Source of the DNA: Tritonibacter horizontis
GTDB lineage: Bacteria; Pseudomonadota; Alphaproteobacteria; Rhodobacterales; Rhodobacteraceae
Direction: 5' to 3'
Assembly (NCBI RefSeq): GCF_001518015.1
Contig: NZ_LPUY01000048.1
Coordinates: 1-64,000 of the forward strand
Length of the DNA stretch: 64,000 nucleotides
Of the stretch, positions 23,333-31,545 are shown piece by piece. Within the stretch, counting starts at the first letter, position 1. The number at the start of each line of letters is the position of its first letter. Below the pieces are notes generated by a model that made no database searches, was not told the origin of the DNA, and saw only the letters and a list, made by a program, of their open reading frames with translations. A program made the translations under genes and the position numbers.

Positions 23333-23857
23333 TCAATGATGGGGCTTGCCGCCTTTCGCAATCATCAGATGGTGCTCTTGATGATGTGCACCGATTGTCA
23401 TCAGACCAAAGAAACCAAGGCCCTGTATCTGTTCACCATCGCCACCCACGATCAGTGCGACACCATCCTCCATTTCTTCTGACGCAACACTCCAGTCTGT
23501 TTCACCGGCAAGGAACGGCGCATGGGCGGGAACTATTGTGTTGATGGCCGACAGAACACGCGGGCTGCCACGCACTTCGAACCGTGCGCCGTCGGGCCGC
23601 AGAATGCGGGTGACCTCTGCCTTTCGTGTCAAAAGGTCCATATCGACCAGATGGTCCCTCAGTTTGTCGATATTGACGGCGCCCCAGTCGGTTTCGGGAT
23701 CGGCCTGGAGCAGCGCAACTATTTCGGCCATTTCGGCGAAGGCGGACTGGCCGGTTTCCTGGGGGGCGTCGGACGCGTGACCCATGGATGAATGCATTTG
23801 TTGCGAGGTAACGGGTGTCGCAAGCAAGACAGCGAAGAGAACGGGTATCAGTCGCAT
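23333..23857 (-). CDS. Periplasmic hypothetical protein, His/Met-containing
   Basis: 174 aa with a signal peptide (MRLIPVLFAVLLATPVTSQ). The mature N-terminus MHSSMGHASD and C-terminus IGAHHQEHHLMIAKGGKPHH are rich in His and Met, suitable for copper. The middle contains DTDWGAVNIDKLRDHLVDMDLL-like helical sequence (exact text near residues 56-80) and a globular part. The family is seen in alphaproteobacterial metal islands, but I cannot name a function. Divergent from the Crp/Fnr regulator gene, sharing its promoter region with the FNR-like palindrome. Confidence 0.6.
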   Translation of the reverse strand: MRLIPVLFAVLLATPVTSQQMHSSMGHASDAPQETGQSAFAEMAEIVALLQADPETDWGAVNIDKLRDHLVDMDLLTRKAEVTRILRPDGARFEVRGSPRVLSAINTIVPAHAPFLAGETDWSVASEEMEDGVALIVGGDGEQIQGLGFFGLMTIGAHHQEHHLMIAKGGKPHH

Positions 23858-23916
23858 GGACCAGCCTTTCCTGGGTGTATTCGGATCCAGGCTAGTACCT
23901 GATCGGACCCTGAAAT

Positions 23917-23930
23917 ATGATTTGGATCAT
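23917..23930. promoter_or_regulatory. FNR/Crp-type palindrome
   Basis: ATGAT-TTGG-ATCAT, a perfect dyad close to the FNR/DNR consensus TTGAT-N4-ATCAA. It directly abuts the ATG at 23931, in the spacer of two divergent genes. Probably the target of the regulator encoded here or of a host FNR-type protein. Confidence 0.6.
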
Positions 23931-24497
23931 ATGATGCCAGAACCCTATAATCTCATACCGCCCTCCGCCTTGCGTCCGCTGACGAGGGCCGCAGGGGATA
24001 AGGTTTTTCGTCAGGGCGCGCGGACCTGCGGCCTTTATGTTGTTAAGTGCGGGCGCGTTCATCTTGAGCGTGTCGGACCGGATGGCGAACGATTTATCAT
24101 CTACCGTGCCGGGCCCGGGATGAGCCTTGCCGAAGCATCGGTGTTTTCGGATAGATACCACTGCGATGCGGTCGTGGCGGAGGCTGGGGCGTTTGTACAG
24201 ATCGACAAAGCGGCGGTCTTGTCTGCCTTTGCAGATCCGGATTTTGCACGCGCCTATGCGCGGCAAGCGGCACAGCAGATACAAGCGCAACGTCAGGCGC
24301 TTGAGATCGTAGGCATCCGCCGCGCAGAAGAACGGGTCTATGCCGGTATGGTGGCGGACCTGCTTGAAAGCTCCGTTGTCGATTTTGCCAGCGCGCTACA
24401 TCTTTCGCACGAGGCCACCTATCGGGCCTTGCGAAAGCTTGTGAATGATGGCCGGATCGCAAATCCGACCCGGGGAACGTATCATTTGCGCCCCTGA
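23931..24497 (+). CDS. Crp/Fnr-family transcriptional regulator
   Basis: 188 aa from the double ATG at 23931/23934 (MMPEPYNLIPP); the frame is open upstream to 23784 but that stretch overlaps the divergent gene. N-terminal cyclic-nucleotide-like beta-barrel (FRQGARTCGLYVVKCGRVHLERVGPDGERFIIYRAGPGMSLAEASVFSDRYHCDAVV), a dimerisation helix, and a short C-terminal winged helix (LHLSHEATYRALRKLVNDGRIANPTRGTYHL). The N-terminal Cys cluster of oxygen-sensing FNR is absent, so the signal is unknown. The abutting dyad suggests autoregulation. Confidence 0.8.
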   Translation: MMPEPYNLIPPSALRPLTRAAGDKVFRQGARTCGLYVVKCGRVHLERVGPDGERFIIYRAGPGMSLAEASVFSDRYHCDAVVAEAGAFVQIDKAAVLSAFADPDFARAYARQAAQQIQAQRQALEIVGIRRAEERVYAGMVADLLESSVVDFASALHLSHEATYRALRKLVNDGRIANPTRGTYHLRP

Positions 24498-24614
24498 ATG
24501 GATCAGCCGGACCATGCCCGGTTCGAGATAACAAAAGGTGCGGTAGCAAAACTTGGCGGGTATTTCGCTTGCCCGATAACAATGAGAATTGCTGCCCGCG
24601 GCGATGACCTGTTT

Positions 24615-25553
24615 TCAAAGATCGCCGTTATGCCCTGTCTTACTGCTCGCCGCTGACAGGTCGATTGCTTCAGCGCCGCTTTCGTCGAGGCACCGTGTTT
24701 CGATCTGCAGGGTTGCGAAAAAGAACCCGAAGTCCTTACGCAGCGTGTCATAGGCGGTTTGCAGGACCTTTTCTTGATCTGCTTGCTCTGCGACACGCAG
24801 ATGCGCGGAGAAGACATGCTTGCCACTTGTCAGCGCCCGAGCATGAATATGGTGAACATCGGAAACCTCGTGCAGTTCTTCAAGGGTACGTTTGATTTCA
24901 GGCCGACTCACTTCGGGAGGCGTGCCTTCCATCAAAAGATGCGCCGCTTCTTTCAGCAAGCCCCAGCTCGCCCACAGCAGGACAAACCCGAATGCCATGC
25001 CAAGCAGCGGGTCGATCAGCAGAAACCCGGTGAATTCGATTACGAGGGCGGTCACGATGATCGACAGACTGCCAACAAAGGTCTGGATGATATGCCAGAA
25101 CGCTCCCTTCGTGTTCAGATCTTCCTTGCTTTGCTTCCAGATCAGCGCAAGCGAAATGAACTCAGTAAAGAGCCCCCCGGCAGCCGCAATCAGCATCGGA
25201 CCCGTTGGAAGATCAATTGGCGCAGACAAGCGCATGGTAGCCATCGCGATGACAACCACCGCCATCGCCAGCAAGAAGCCGCCATTCACAAGGGCGCCGA
25301 TGATTTCGGCGCGCGCCCAGCCAAAACTCCGCTCTTCATCCGCCGGACGCAACGCCATGCGCGCCGCGACAATGGCGACCAGAACACCGCCCACGGCCGA
25401 AAAGGTATGGAACGCGTCGGAGATGACCGCGATCGACCCTGTCCATAGGCCAATCGCCAGTTCGATCACAAAATAGATGCCGGTCAACCAGGCTGATATC
25501 GCCAGCCCCTTGCCGCCGGACGGCATATGCCCCTGATGTCCGCTTGCCATCAT
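24615..25553 (-). CDS. CDF (cation diffusion facilitator) protein with altered metal site
   Basis: 312 aa, six membrane segments plus a cytoplasmic C-terminal domain (SDVHHIHARALTSGKHVFSAHLRV). CDF proteins export Zn, Co, Fe or similar ions by proton antiport. The transmembrane site normally has H/D-x3-D in helix 2 and H-x3-D in helix 5. Here helix 2 reads DAFHTFSA (H49, then Ala at 53) and helix 5 reads HIIQT (H154, then Thr at 158), so both Asp ligands are replaced. The substrate may differ (Cu(I) or none). A His/Met N-terminus (MMASGHQGHM) is present. Probably co-transcribed with copA, which ends 20 bp downstream of its start region on the same strand. Confidence 0.75.
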   Translation of the reverse strand: MMASGHQGHMPSGGKGLAISAWLTGIYFVIELAIGLWTGSIAVISDAFHTFSAVGGVLVAIVAARMALRPADEERSFGWARAEIIGALVNGGFLLAMAVVVIAMATMRLSAPIDLPTGPMLIAAAGGLFTEFISLALIWKQSKEDLNTKGAFWHIIQTFVGSLSIIVTALVIEFTGFLLIDPLLGMAFGFVLLWASWGLLKEAAHLLMEGTPPEVSRPEIKRTLEELHEVSDVHHIHARALTSGKHVFSAHLRVAEQADQEKVLQTAYDTLRKDFGFFFATLQIETRCLDESGAEAIDLSAASSKTGHNGDL

Positions 25554-25572
25554 CTATCTCCTTGGTTTGCGA

Positions 25573-27918
25573 CTAAAGCCGAACCCGTCGCAGCCGCAGT
25601 GCATTGCTAATGACGGAGACCGAAGACAGGCTCATCGCGGCGGCGGCGATCATCGGCGACAGAAGAAGGCCGAAAAACGGGTAGAGAATACCAGCCGCGA
25701 TGGGCACACCTGCGGTATTGTAGGCGAAGGCAAAAAACAGGTTCTGCTTGATGTTTCGCACCGTTGCCTTTGCCAATCGGCGCGCACGCACGATGCCGAC
25801 AAGATCACCACCCAGAAGGGTGATGCCTGCGCTTTCCACGGCAACGTCGGCACCGGTGCCCATCGCAATGCCCACATCAGCCGCCGCCAGGGCAGGGGCA
25901 TCGTTCACGCCGTCTCCTGCCATGGCGACCCGGGCCCCTTCTTGTCTGAGGGAGTCCACCAATGCCTTCTTGTCTTCGGGCAAGACGCCTGCGTGGACTT
26001 CATCAATACCCAGCTTTGCGGCGACGGCTTCGGCGGTTTTCTGATTGTCACCGGTTGCCATTATGACCCTGAGACCGAGGCGATGAAGGTCATCGATGGC
26101 GTCTGCCGTGGACTCCTTGATGGGATCGGCAACAGCGACAATGCCGGCAAAAGTGCCATCTATCGCCACAAGCATTGCTGTCTTTCCAGATTCACGAAGG
26201 TCGTCCGCAGCAAATTCCGCAATCGAAGCGTCAACGTTGATCTCTGCCATCATGGCGGGATTCCCAAGTGCCACGACCTGGCCATCGACCATGCCTTTCA
26301 CGCCCTTGCCAGTCACGGCTTCGAATTCCGTTGCGTTCGGAAGCGTCAGCCCCCGTGCCAGCGCACCCTCGACTATTGCTTCGGCCAGCGGATGTTCGGA
26401 GCCCCGTTCGAGGGCCGCAGCCATTGTCAGCAGGTCATTTTCAGCCTTGTCCCCCGTGGGCACCACGTCTGTCAGCTTGGGGCGCCCTTCGGTGAGTGTT
26501 CCGGTCTTGTCAACGATGACGGTATCGACACGCGCCATGCGTTCCAGTGCTTCGGCGTCTTTGATCAGAACGCCAGCCTGTGCCCCGCGGCCCGCCGCCG
26601 TTGTGATCGAAATGGGCGTCGCAAGGCCCAAGGCACAGGGGCAAGCAATGATAAGAACGGATACGGCTGCCGTAACAGCGAAGGCGAGCGCGGGATCGGG
26701 CCCTAAGAACAGCCAGACAACGAAGGATATGATCGCAATGACGACAACCGTCGGAACAAAGACGGACGATACCCGGTCCGCCAGACCCTGAATCGGCGCG
26801 CGCGACCGCTTTGCACCTGCCACCATGTCCACGATCTGGGACAGGACCGTGTCCGCACCGACCTGTGTGGCCCGGATCGCCAATGTGCCGTTCTTGTTGA
26901 TCGTGCCGCCTGTGACCCGGTCGCCTTGTGTTTTCTCGACCGGCAACGGCTCTCCGGTGATCATACTTTCGTCGATAGATGAATGCCCTTCGAGGACCTC
27001 GGCATCGACGGGTATGCTGTCGCCGGGGCGTACCCGCAACCTGTCACCCTCAACAATGTGTTCGAGAGGTGCGTCATATTCCGTCCCGTCCGGCAGGATC
27101 CGCCGCGCCGTTTTTGGTGCGAGATCGAGCAATGCACGGATGGCATCACCCGTCCGTTCGCGGGCGCGCAACTCGAGCACCTGACCGACAAAGATCAGCG
27201 CAACGATCACAACCGCAGCTTCGTAATATGTCCCGACGCTTTGGCCGTTTCGATACGCTTCGGGGAAAATGCCGGGCAGGAATGTTGCGGCAAGCGAATA
27301 GATATAGGCAGCCCCAACGCCAAGCGCGATCAGGGTCCACATGTTCGGCGATATATTCCTGATCGATTCCCACCCCCTTTTGAAGAAGGGAAGAGCCGCC
27401 CAGAGAATGATCGGGGTTGCGAGGACGAATTCGATGTAGACAGCCGTCTGATGTCCGATCCATTCCCGCACAGGTAGGCCGACCAGTTCACCCATCGTCA
27501 GGATAACCAGCGGAACGGCGGCTGCCGCGCTGATCCACATGCGTGTTGTGAAATCGGACAACTCTTCTGACGGCTCGTCCGATGGAAGCATCGGTTCAAG
27601 CGCCATGCCGCAGATCGGACAGGACCCGGGCTCATCCTTCAGGATTTGCGGATGCATCGGGCAGGTCCATTGCGTACCGGCCTCGCCATGTGCTGGTGTC
27701 TTTTGGGCGTTTCCCGACGCATAGTAAAATGGGTCTTTGCCAAACTTGGTTTCGCAGTTTTCCGAGCAGAAATGAAAGACCTCTCCATCATACTCGGCAC
27801 TGCGCGTGTCTTCGTCTATCTCGACGGTCATGCCGCACACCGGGTCGGTCGCTGTATCTGGGTCTGATGCGGTCGACGTGCGCGTCATGTCGTGATGATG
27901 TTCTTGGTCCGTGGCCAT
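25573..27918 (-). CDS. copA: Cu(I)-exporting P-type ATPase with YHS and CPMHP domains
   Basis: 781 aa P1B-type ATPase. A His-rich N-terminus is followed by a YHS-like domain ([28 protein letters not shown]; about residues 25-65) and a heavy-metal-binding domain ([18 protein letters not shown]; residues 84-110) instead of HMA domains. Core motifs: TGEPLPVEK, membrane CPC in [22 protein letters not shown] (phosphorylated Asp), [18 protein letters not shown] and the C-terminal YN/MSLSS motifs of CopA. Exports Cu(I) from the cytoplasm. Its promoter has a CueR-type 19-bp spacer (27949-27979) and, farther upstream, an NTACA repeat, so dual control is possible. Confidence 0.93.
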   Translation of the reverse strand: MATDQEHHHDMTRTSTASDPDTATDPVCGMTVEIDEDTRSAEYDGEVFHFCSENCETKFGKDPFYYASGNAQKTPAHGEAGTQWTCPMHPQILKDEPGSCPICGMALEPMLPSDEPSEELSDFTTRMWISAAAAVPLVILTMGELVGLPVREWIGHQTAVYIEFVLATPIILWAALPFFKRGWESIRNISPNMWTLIALGVGAAYIYSLAATFLPGIFPEAYRNGQSVGTYYEAAVVIVALIFVGQVLELRARERTGDAIRALLDLAPKTARRILPDGTEYDAPLEHIVEGDRLRVRPGDSIPVDAEVLEGHSSIDESMITGEPLPVEKTQGDRVTGGTINKNGTLAIRATQVGADTVLSQIVDMVAGAKRSRAPIQGLADRVSSVFVPTVVVIAIISFVVWLFLGPDPALAFAVTAAVSVLIIACPCALGLATPISITTAAGRGAQAGVLIKDAEALERMARVDTVIVDKTGTLTEGRPKLTDVVPTGDKAENDLLTMAAALERGSEHPLAEAIVEGALARGLTLPNATEFEAVTGKGVKGMVDGQVVALGNPAMMAEINVDASIAEFAADDLRESGKTAMLVAIDGTFAGIVAVADPIKESTADAIDDLHRLGLRVIMATGDNQKTAEAVAAKLGIDEVHAGVLPEDKKALVDSLRQEGARVAMAGDGVNDAPALAAADVGIAMGTGADVAVESAGITLLGGDLVGIVRARRLAKATVRNIKQNLFFAFAYNTAGVPIAAGILYPFFGLLLSPMIAAAAMSLSSVSVISNALRLRRVRL

Positions 27919-27948
27919 CTTCTAATTCCCGTTTTCAAGACAATTGAA

Positions 27949-27979
27949 CACATAACCCTTCCAGTTACTGGAGGGTCAA
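27949..27979 (-). promoter_or_regulatory. CueR-type promoter of copA (first ATPase)
   Basis: Minus strand: TTGACC (27979-27974), 19-bp spacer with CTCCAG-TAA-CTGGAAGG dyad, TATGTG (27954-27949). Same architecture as the promoters at 45998-46028 and 55936-55966. Expected activator: one of the two CueR-like proteins encoded at 48576 or 55993. Confidence 0.8.
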
Positions 27980-27999
27980 GACTCTTCCGACAACGCTGC

Positions 28000-28014
28000 G
28001 TATGAATTTGTATG
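28000..28014 (-). promoter_or_regulatory. NTACA direct-repeat motif, site 3
   Basis: Minus strand: ATACA-AATTC-ATACG; the last base deviates from the consensus. It lies about 20 bp upstream of the CueR-type -35 of copA, in the gene's orientation. Confidence 0.45.
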
Positions 28015-28040
28015 GGCCTTCGCGATGCGCGAAGCTCCTG

Positions 28041-28598
28041 TCAGCCCAGGGTCAGTATCATGTCTTCCGAAACGGACATCGTGGGAATATGCAGGTTCTC
28101 CGGTGCCGGACCCTTTCGAATGCGTCCTGCTGTATCATAATGGGAGCCATGACAGGGACAGAACCAACCACCAAAATCGCCGGCTCCGTCACCAAGTGGT
28201 ACACATCCCAGATGCGTGCAAACGCCTATCATGACCAAGAAATTCTCATTTCCCGCCACTGCCCTGTTTGCATCGGTGGCCAAAACATCACCAGAGATAT
28301 TGGGATTTCTGGCCACGGTATCAGGAAGGGATGACACATCTTCAGAGCGGGCCTGCGCGATTTCCGCGTCGGTCCGGTGCCGGATGAACACCGGCTTGCC
28401 GAGAAAACTGACCGTCAACTGCGTTCCTGGTTCCACAGCCGAGATATCGACGCGGATCTGGGACAGCGCGCGGACATCTGCGGATGGGTTCATTTGGTTG
28501 ATCAATGGCCAGACCGCAGCCCCTACGGCGACCGCTCCCGTTCCGGCGGTGGCGTAGTACAGGAAATCTCGGCGGAATTGTGGTGTTTGTGTATCCAT
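28041..28598 (-). CDS. petA: Rieske iron-sulfur protein (bc1-type), orphan
   Basis: 185 aa. N-terminal Tat-type membrane anchor ([32 protein letters not shown]). The [2Fe-2S] ligand motifs CTHLGC and CPCHGSHYD are intact, with the conserved GPAPENL loop. In the cytochrome bc1 complex this subunit carries electrons from quinol to cytochrome c1. No cytochrome b or c1 gene follows, so it would have to enter the host complex or work alone, perhaps because the host Rieske cluster is copper-damaged. Flanked by two copper genes on the same strand. Confidence 0.9.
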   Translation of the reverse strand: MDTQTPQFRRDFLYYATAGTGAVAVGAAVWPLINQMNPSADVRALSQIRVDISAVEPGTQLTVSFLGKPVFIRHRTDAEIAQARSEDVSSLPDTVARNPNISGDVLATDANRAVAGNENFLVMIGVCTHLGCVPLGDGAGDFGGWFCPCHGSHYDTAGRIRKGPAPENLHIPTMSVSEDMILTLG

Positions 28599-28694
28599 AA
28601 CGATTCATTGTCCAAGCTTCCCGTGGGGGAAGGTCAATGGCCAGAAGAACCAATCAAGCTTTTCGTTTTCCTGACTCTTTCCGATCTAGCAGAC

Positions 28695-28781
28695 CTAGGT
28701 TGCCCCTCTTGTTTGCCAGACACCTGCGACCAGCAAAGGCGCTGCAGTTATCAGTCCAGGACCGATTATGATAGTTCTCAT
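28695..28781 (-). CDS. Possible 28-aa hydrophobic peptide
   Basis: ATG 28781 with AGAGGG a few bases upstream; the peptide begins MRTIIIGPGLITAAPLLVAG and consists largely of one membrane-spanning helix, ending QTRGAT. It lies between the CueO-like MCO and the Rieske gene on the same strand. It could be a small membrane subunit; it could equally be a chance frame. No homolog is known to me. Confidence 0.25.
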   Translation of the reverse strand: MRTIIIGPGLITAAPLLVAGVWQTRGAT

Positions 28782-28843
28782 CCAAGACCCTCTTGACCAT
28801 TTGACTCCGTCCCCGACGGTGCCTGTCAGTCGGGGGCACGAAG

Positions 28844-30295
28844 TTAAGCGACGCTGAATTGCCCCATCATCCCGCCATCTTCGTGTTCCAGAATGTGGCA
28901 GTGATACATGTAAGGCGCAGCCGTTGAGGCAGGTTTTTCGAATTTCATCGCAAGCTCCACTTCACCATCCACCAGCACCGTATCCTTCCACCCCCTGTTC
29001 TCTGCGCGCGGTGCCATACCGTTTTCCGACAGTACCTGAAACCGGACGCCGTGAACATGGAACGGGTGCATCATCATGGCCCCACGCACAATCCAACGCT
29101 CGATGCTGTTGAATTTGGTGGAAAAATTGAGAGTGTCCGGATCGTATGACGCGTCGTTGATCGAAAATCGGTTCCCGGACCGCGAGAACATCATCCCCAT
29201 GCCCATCGACATATCCAGTGACAGACGTCGGACTGGCGCGTCCTTGACCGCAAGATCAGGCAACTGCCCGTCCAGAGAGCCGGGCAGGGCGTCGATGCGA
29301 ACCGGAAGGGTTGTGTCGACAGCGAAAGGCAGCACGGTGAATGGACTGCCGGAACCGCCGCCGCCCATCATTCCGCCCATGGCCGAATTAATGATATCGT
29401 CGGACTTCAAAACACTGCCCCGCCCGCTTGTGAAATCCACAAGCACTTCTGCGCGCTCTCCTGGTGCAAGGGTCAGGCGGTTCAGCGCAATCGGTCGATC
29501 CAGAAATCCGGCATCTGTCGCGATGAGATGAAGCGACCGGCTGTCAGACATGGACAGGCGGTAAACCCGCGCATTCGAGCCGTTGACGACACGGCACCGC
29601 ACGATCCCCTTCGGAACCGCTGCCGACGCGCCGATTTGACCGTTCACAACCATTGTGTCGCCCTGAAACCCGTTCATGGACTGGTGCATGCCGGGATCGT
29701 ATTTCAGGCGTCCGCGCCAGTTGAACTGACGGTCCTGCAACACAAAGGTCAAATCATCGAGCCCATAGGTGGATGGCAATCCACGCTCGTCATCTGCGCC
29801 ATCGGTCACCTGTAGAACACCCGCCAACCCCAGCATGACCTGTCGTGCCGTCGCGCCGTGAATGTGGCTGTGATACCAGGCCGTTGCCGGGGGCTGATCC
29901 AGGTCCAGCATCGGCTTCCAGGTGTCTCCCGGTGCGATGGCCTGATGCGGTCCGCCATCGAACTCACCGGCAACAAGCAAACCGTGCCAATGCGCCGACA
30001 TCGGCTCGCCAAGCGTGTTGTGCACCTCTGCCCGTGTCTCGACGCCGGTTTGCACCCGGATCGTCGGGCCAAGGTATCCCTGGTTGTAGCCGAACGTTTC
30101 GCTGGCGGCACCATCGTCAAAACGGGTCTCGCCAGTGCGGGCTTTCAGCTGAAAGAGCCGGGATGTCGTCGCATCGAGAAGCGAAGGGTACGCGAGCCTT
30201 ATGTCGGATGCCGAAAATGCCGCCGATGGCAGGACGGATGCAGCCCCAAAGCCTGCGGCATAGCCAATCAAATCGCGGCGGTTCAACAGTTTCAT
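28844..30295 (-). CDS. CueO-like multicopper oxidase 2
   Basis: 483 aa from ATG 30295 (MKLLNRRDLIGYAAGFGAA, Tat signal); the open frame continues upstream without homology and overlaps the rhodanese gene. Ligand motifs: SAHWHGLL, AWYHSHIHGATARQ, MHPFHVHGVRF and YMYHCHILEHEDGGMMG. Met/Gly-rich insertions SAMGGMMGGGGSGSP (about residue 298) and SMGMGMMFSRSG resemble the Cu(I)-binding Met segment of CueO. Periplasmic cuprous oxidase. One base separates its ATG from the rhodanese stop, so they are coupled in the operon EF-hand, rhodanese, MCO. Confidence 0.9.
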   Translation of the reverse strand: MKLLNRRDLIGYAAGFGAASVLPSAAFSASDIRLAYPSLLDATTSRLFQLKARTGETRFDDGAASETFGYNQGYLGPTIRVQTGVETRAEVHNTLGEPMSAHWHGLLVAGEFDGGPHQAIAPGDTWKPMLDLDQPPATAWYHSHIHGATARQVMLGLAGVLQVTDGADDERGLPSTYGLDDLTFVLQDRQFNWRGRLKYDPGMHQSMNGFQGDTMVVNGQIGASAAVPKGIVRCRVVNGSNARVYRLSMSDSRSLHLIATDAGFLDRPIALNRLTLAPGERAEVLVDFTSGRGSVLKSDDIINSAMGGMMGGGGSGSPFTVLPFAVDTTLPVRIDALPGSLDGQLPDLAVKDAPVRRLSLDMSMGMGMMFSRSGNRFSINDASYDPDTLNFSTKFNSIERWIVRGAMMMHPFHVHGVRFQVLSENGMAPRAENRGWKDTVLVDGEVELAMKFEKPASTAAPYMYHCHILEHEDGGMMGQFSVA

Positions 30296-30296
30296 C

Positions 30297-30767
30297 TCAG
30301 GATAATTCCTCTGGCAGCGCAGCCAGGGCAGCATCGACACCAACGACCGGATAACCTCCCGCGATCCAGCCCGGTCCGGCGGCAGAACCGAGCATGCCTT
30401 CGGATACGTCAAGAAAGCCGCTGTAGCCAGCCTGCCGAAGACTTCGCATGACGCGGCCAGACCGCCCGCCTGTCGCACAGATGAGCGCGACAGGCCGCCC
30501 TTCGGCCCGTTCCCGGGCGGCAAAAAGCCGCTCGGCGAAACGGTCCTCATGCAGGCTGATGGGCCAGGCATCGCCTGCAACGCCGGTGTCGGTCCATTCC
30601 GGTCGCGACCGAACGTCGATCATCCGGATCAGGTCCTGTTGCAGCGCATCTGCTGCCATGTCCGCCGACCAGACCTCGGCGGTCTGGCCCATCACCGGGA
30701 AGGGTGCGAAGGAAACTGCCAACATAGCAAGTGTCGCACTGCGCCGCGTCAGAACAATACCCATCAT
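30297..30767 (-). CDS. Periplasmic rhodanese-like protein
   Basis: 156 aa with a signal peptide (LTRRSATLAMLAVSFAPFPVMGQ). Single rhodanese domain: MIDVRSRPEW and the active-site loop ICATGGRSGRV with the catalytic Cys. Rhodanese domains move sulfane sulfur or bind metals via this Cys. The same pairing with a periplasmic MCO suggests a role in copper or sulfur handling in the periplasm. Second gene of a three-gene minus-strand operon. Confidence 0.82.
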   Translation of the reverse strand: MMGIVLTRRSATLAMLAVSFAPFPVMGQTAEVWSADMAADALQQDLIRMIDVRSRPEWTDTGVAGDAWPISLHEDRFAERLFAARERAEGRPVALICATGGRSGRVMRSLRQAGYSGFLDVSEGMLGSAAGPGWIAGGYPVVGVDAALAALPEELS

Positions 30768-30803
30768 GTTTCTCCGTCAGGCTGCCTTGCGGGTCCTTGC
30801 CCG

Positions 30804-31349
30804 TTATTCGCTGTCATGATGACCTTCCATGTCCGTTCTGCTGGATGTGCCTTTCATTTTGCTCATGCGCATTCCGGCATCTTCCATCTCGTCTTGAGAG
30901 ATCTGACCGTTCCCGTCCGCATCAAGGTGCTGAAAGCGATCAACCATGCGCGCCCGGATGACGCTCATGTGCAAGGCTTCGAATTCGTCAAGTGTCAGCT
31001 CGTCGTCGGAATCCGCATCAAACTCCCGCATTTTTTCGGCCATCTGTGCGGCCATTTCATGAGGCTGACTGCCGGACAACATCGTCGTCATCATGTCGCG
31101 GTCCATCATTTCCATCATGCTGCCCTGGCCGCCCATCATGGAGGCATGCATCTTCATCATCCTCTGCATCATCGGCATCATATTGCCGTCCATCATGCCC
31201 ATCTGCTTGTCGCCATCGCCCATCGCCATGTCGGACATATTCCCGCTGTCAGCCTTGCTATCGGCAGTCCCATCGGATTCCGCTAATGCTGTTTGTCCCA
31301 TGCCAACAGCGATCACCACGCCAAGCGCAAGAATTCTTTTGTTTTCCAT
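30804..31349 (-). CDS. Met-rich EF-hand protein
   Basis: 181 aa with a signal peptide (MENKRILALGVVIAVGMGQTALA). Residues about 40-90 are extremely Met-rich (MGMMDGNMMPMMQRMMKMHASMM and MMEMMDRDMM), typical of periplasmic Cu(I)-binding segments. The C-terminal half has two EF-hand loops (DADSDDELTLDEF and DADGNGQISQDEM). It would bind copper through thioethers and possibly Ca(II). First gene of the operon; the NTACA repeat at 31423-31440 in its orientation lies about 75 bp upstream. Confidence 0.8.
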   Translation of the reverse strand: MENKRILALGVVIAVGMGQTALAESDGTADSKADSGNMSDMAMGDGDKQMGMMDGNMMPMMQRMMKMHASMMGGQGSMMEMMDRDMMTTMLSGSQPHEMAAQMAEKMREFDADSDDELTLDEFEALHMSVIRARMVDRFQHLDADGNGQISQDEMEDAGMRMSKMKGTSSRTDMEGHHDSE

Positions 31350-31422
31350 CTCTCATTCCTTTCAGGTTAATTCTGGAAACATCGGCGTTATAGCGCTTCG
31401 ATTAAAGGCCGAGGGCTGGCGG

Positions 31423-31440
31423 GTTTGTAATCATTTGTCA
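31423..31440 (-). promoter_or_regulatory. NTACA direct-repeat motif, site 4
   Basis: Minus strand: TGACA-AATGA-TTACA. Faces the EF-hand/rhodanese/MCO operon. Pairs back-to-back with site 5 in the same divergent spacer. Confidence 0.65.
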
Positions 31441-31449
31441 CAGCCTCCC

Positions 31450-31467
31450 GTTACAAACGGTGACAAA
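31450..31467 (+). promoter_or_regulatory. NTACA direct-repeat motif, site 5
   Basis: TTACA-AACGG-TGACA followed by AA. Faces ccmF, about 80 bp upstream of its start. Sites 4 and 5 form a divergent pair, one per operon. Confidence 0.65.
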
Positions 31468-31545
31468 GCAACCACTCACGGTCCGCCGGACGATTTGCTA
31501 GACAGACGTTAATCCAGTGAATTCATCGAAGAGGCTGATGATCCC

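Noticed and set aside
25567-26706. Plus-strand frame of 379 codons opposite copA
   Set aside because: Antisense shadow of the P-type ATPase; His/Arg-rich translation typical of shadows.
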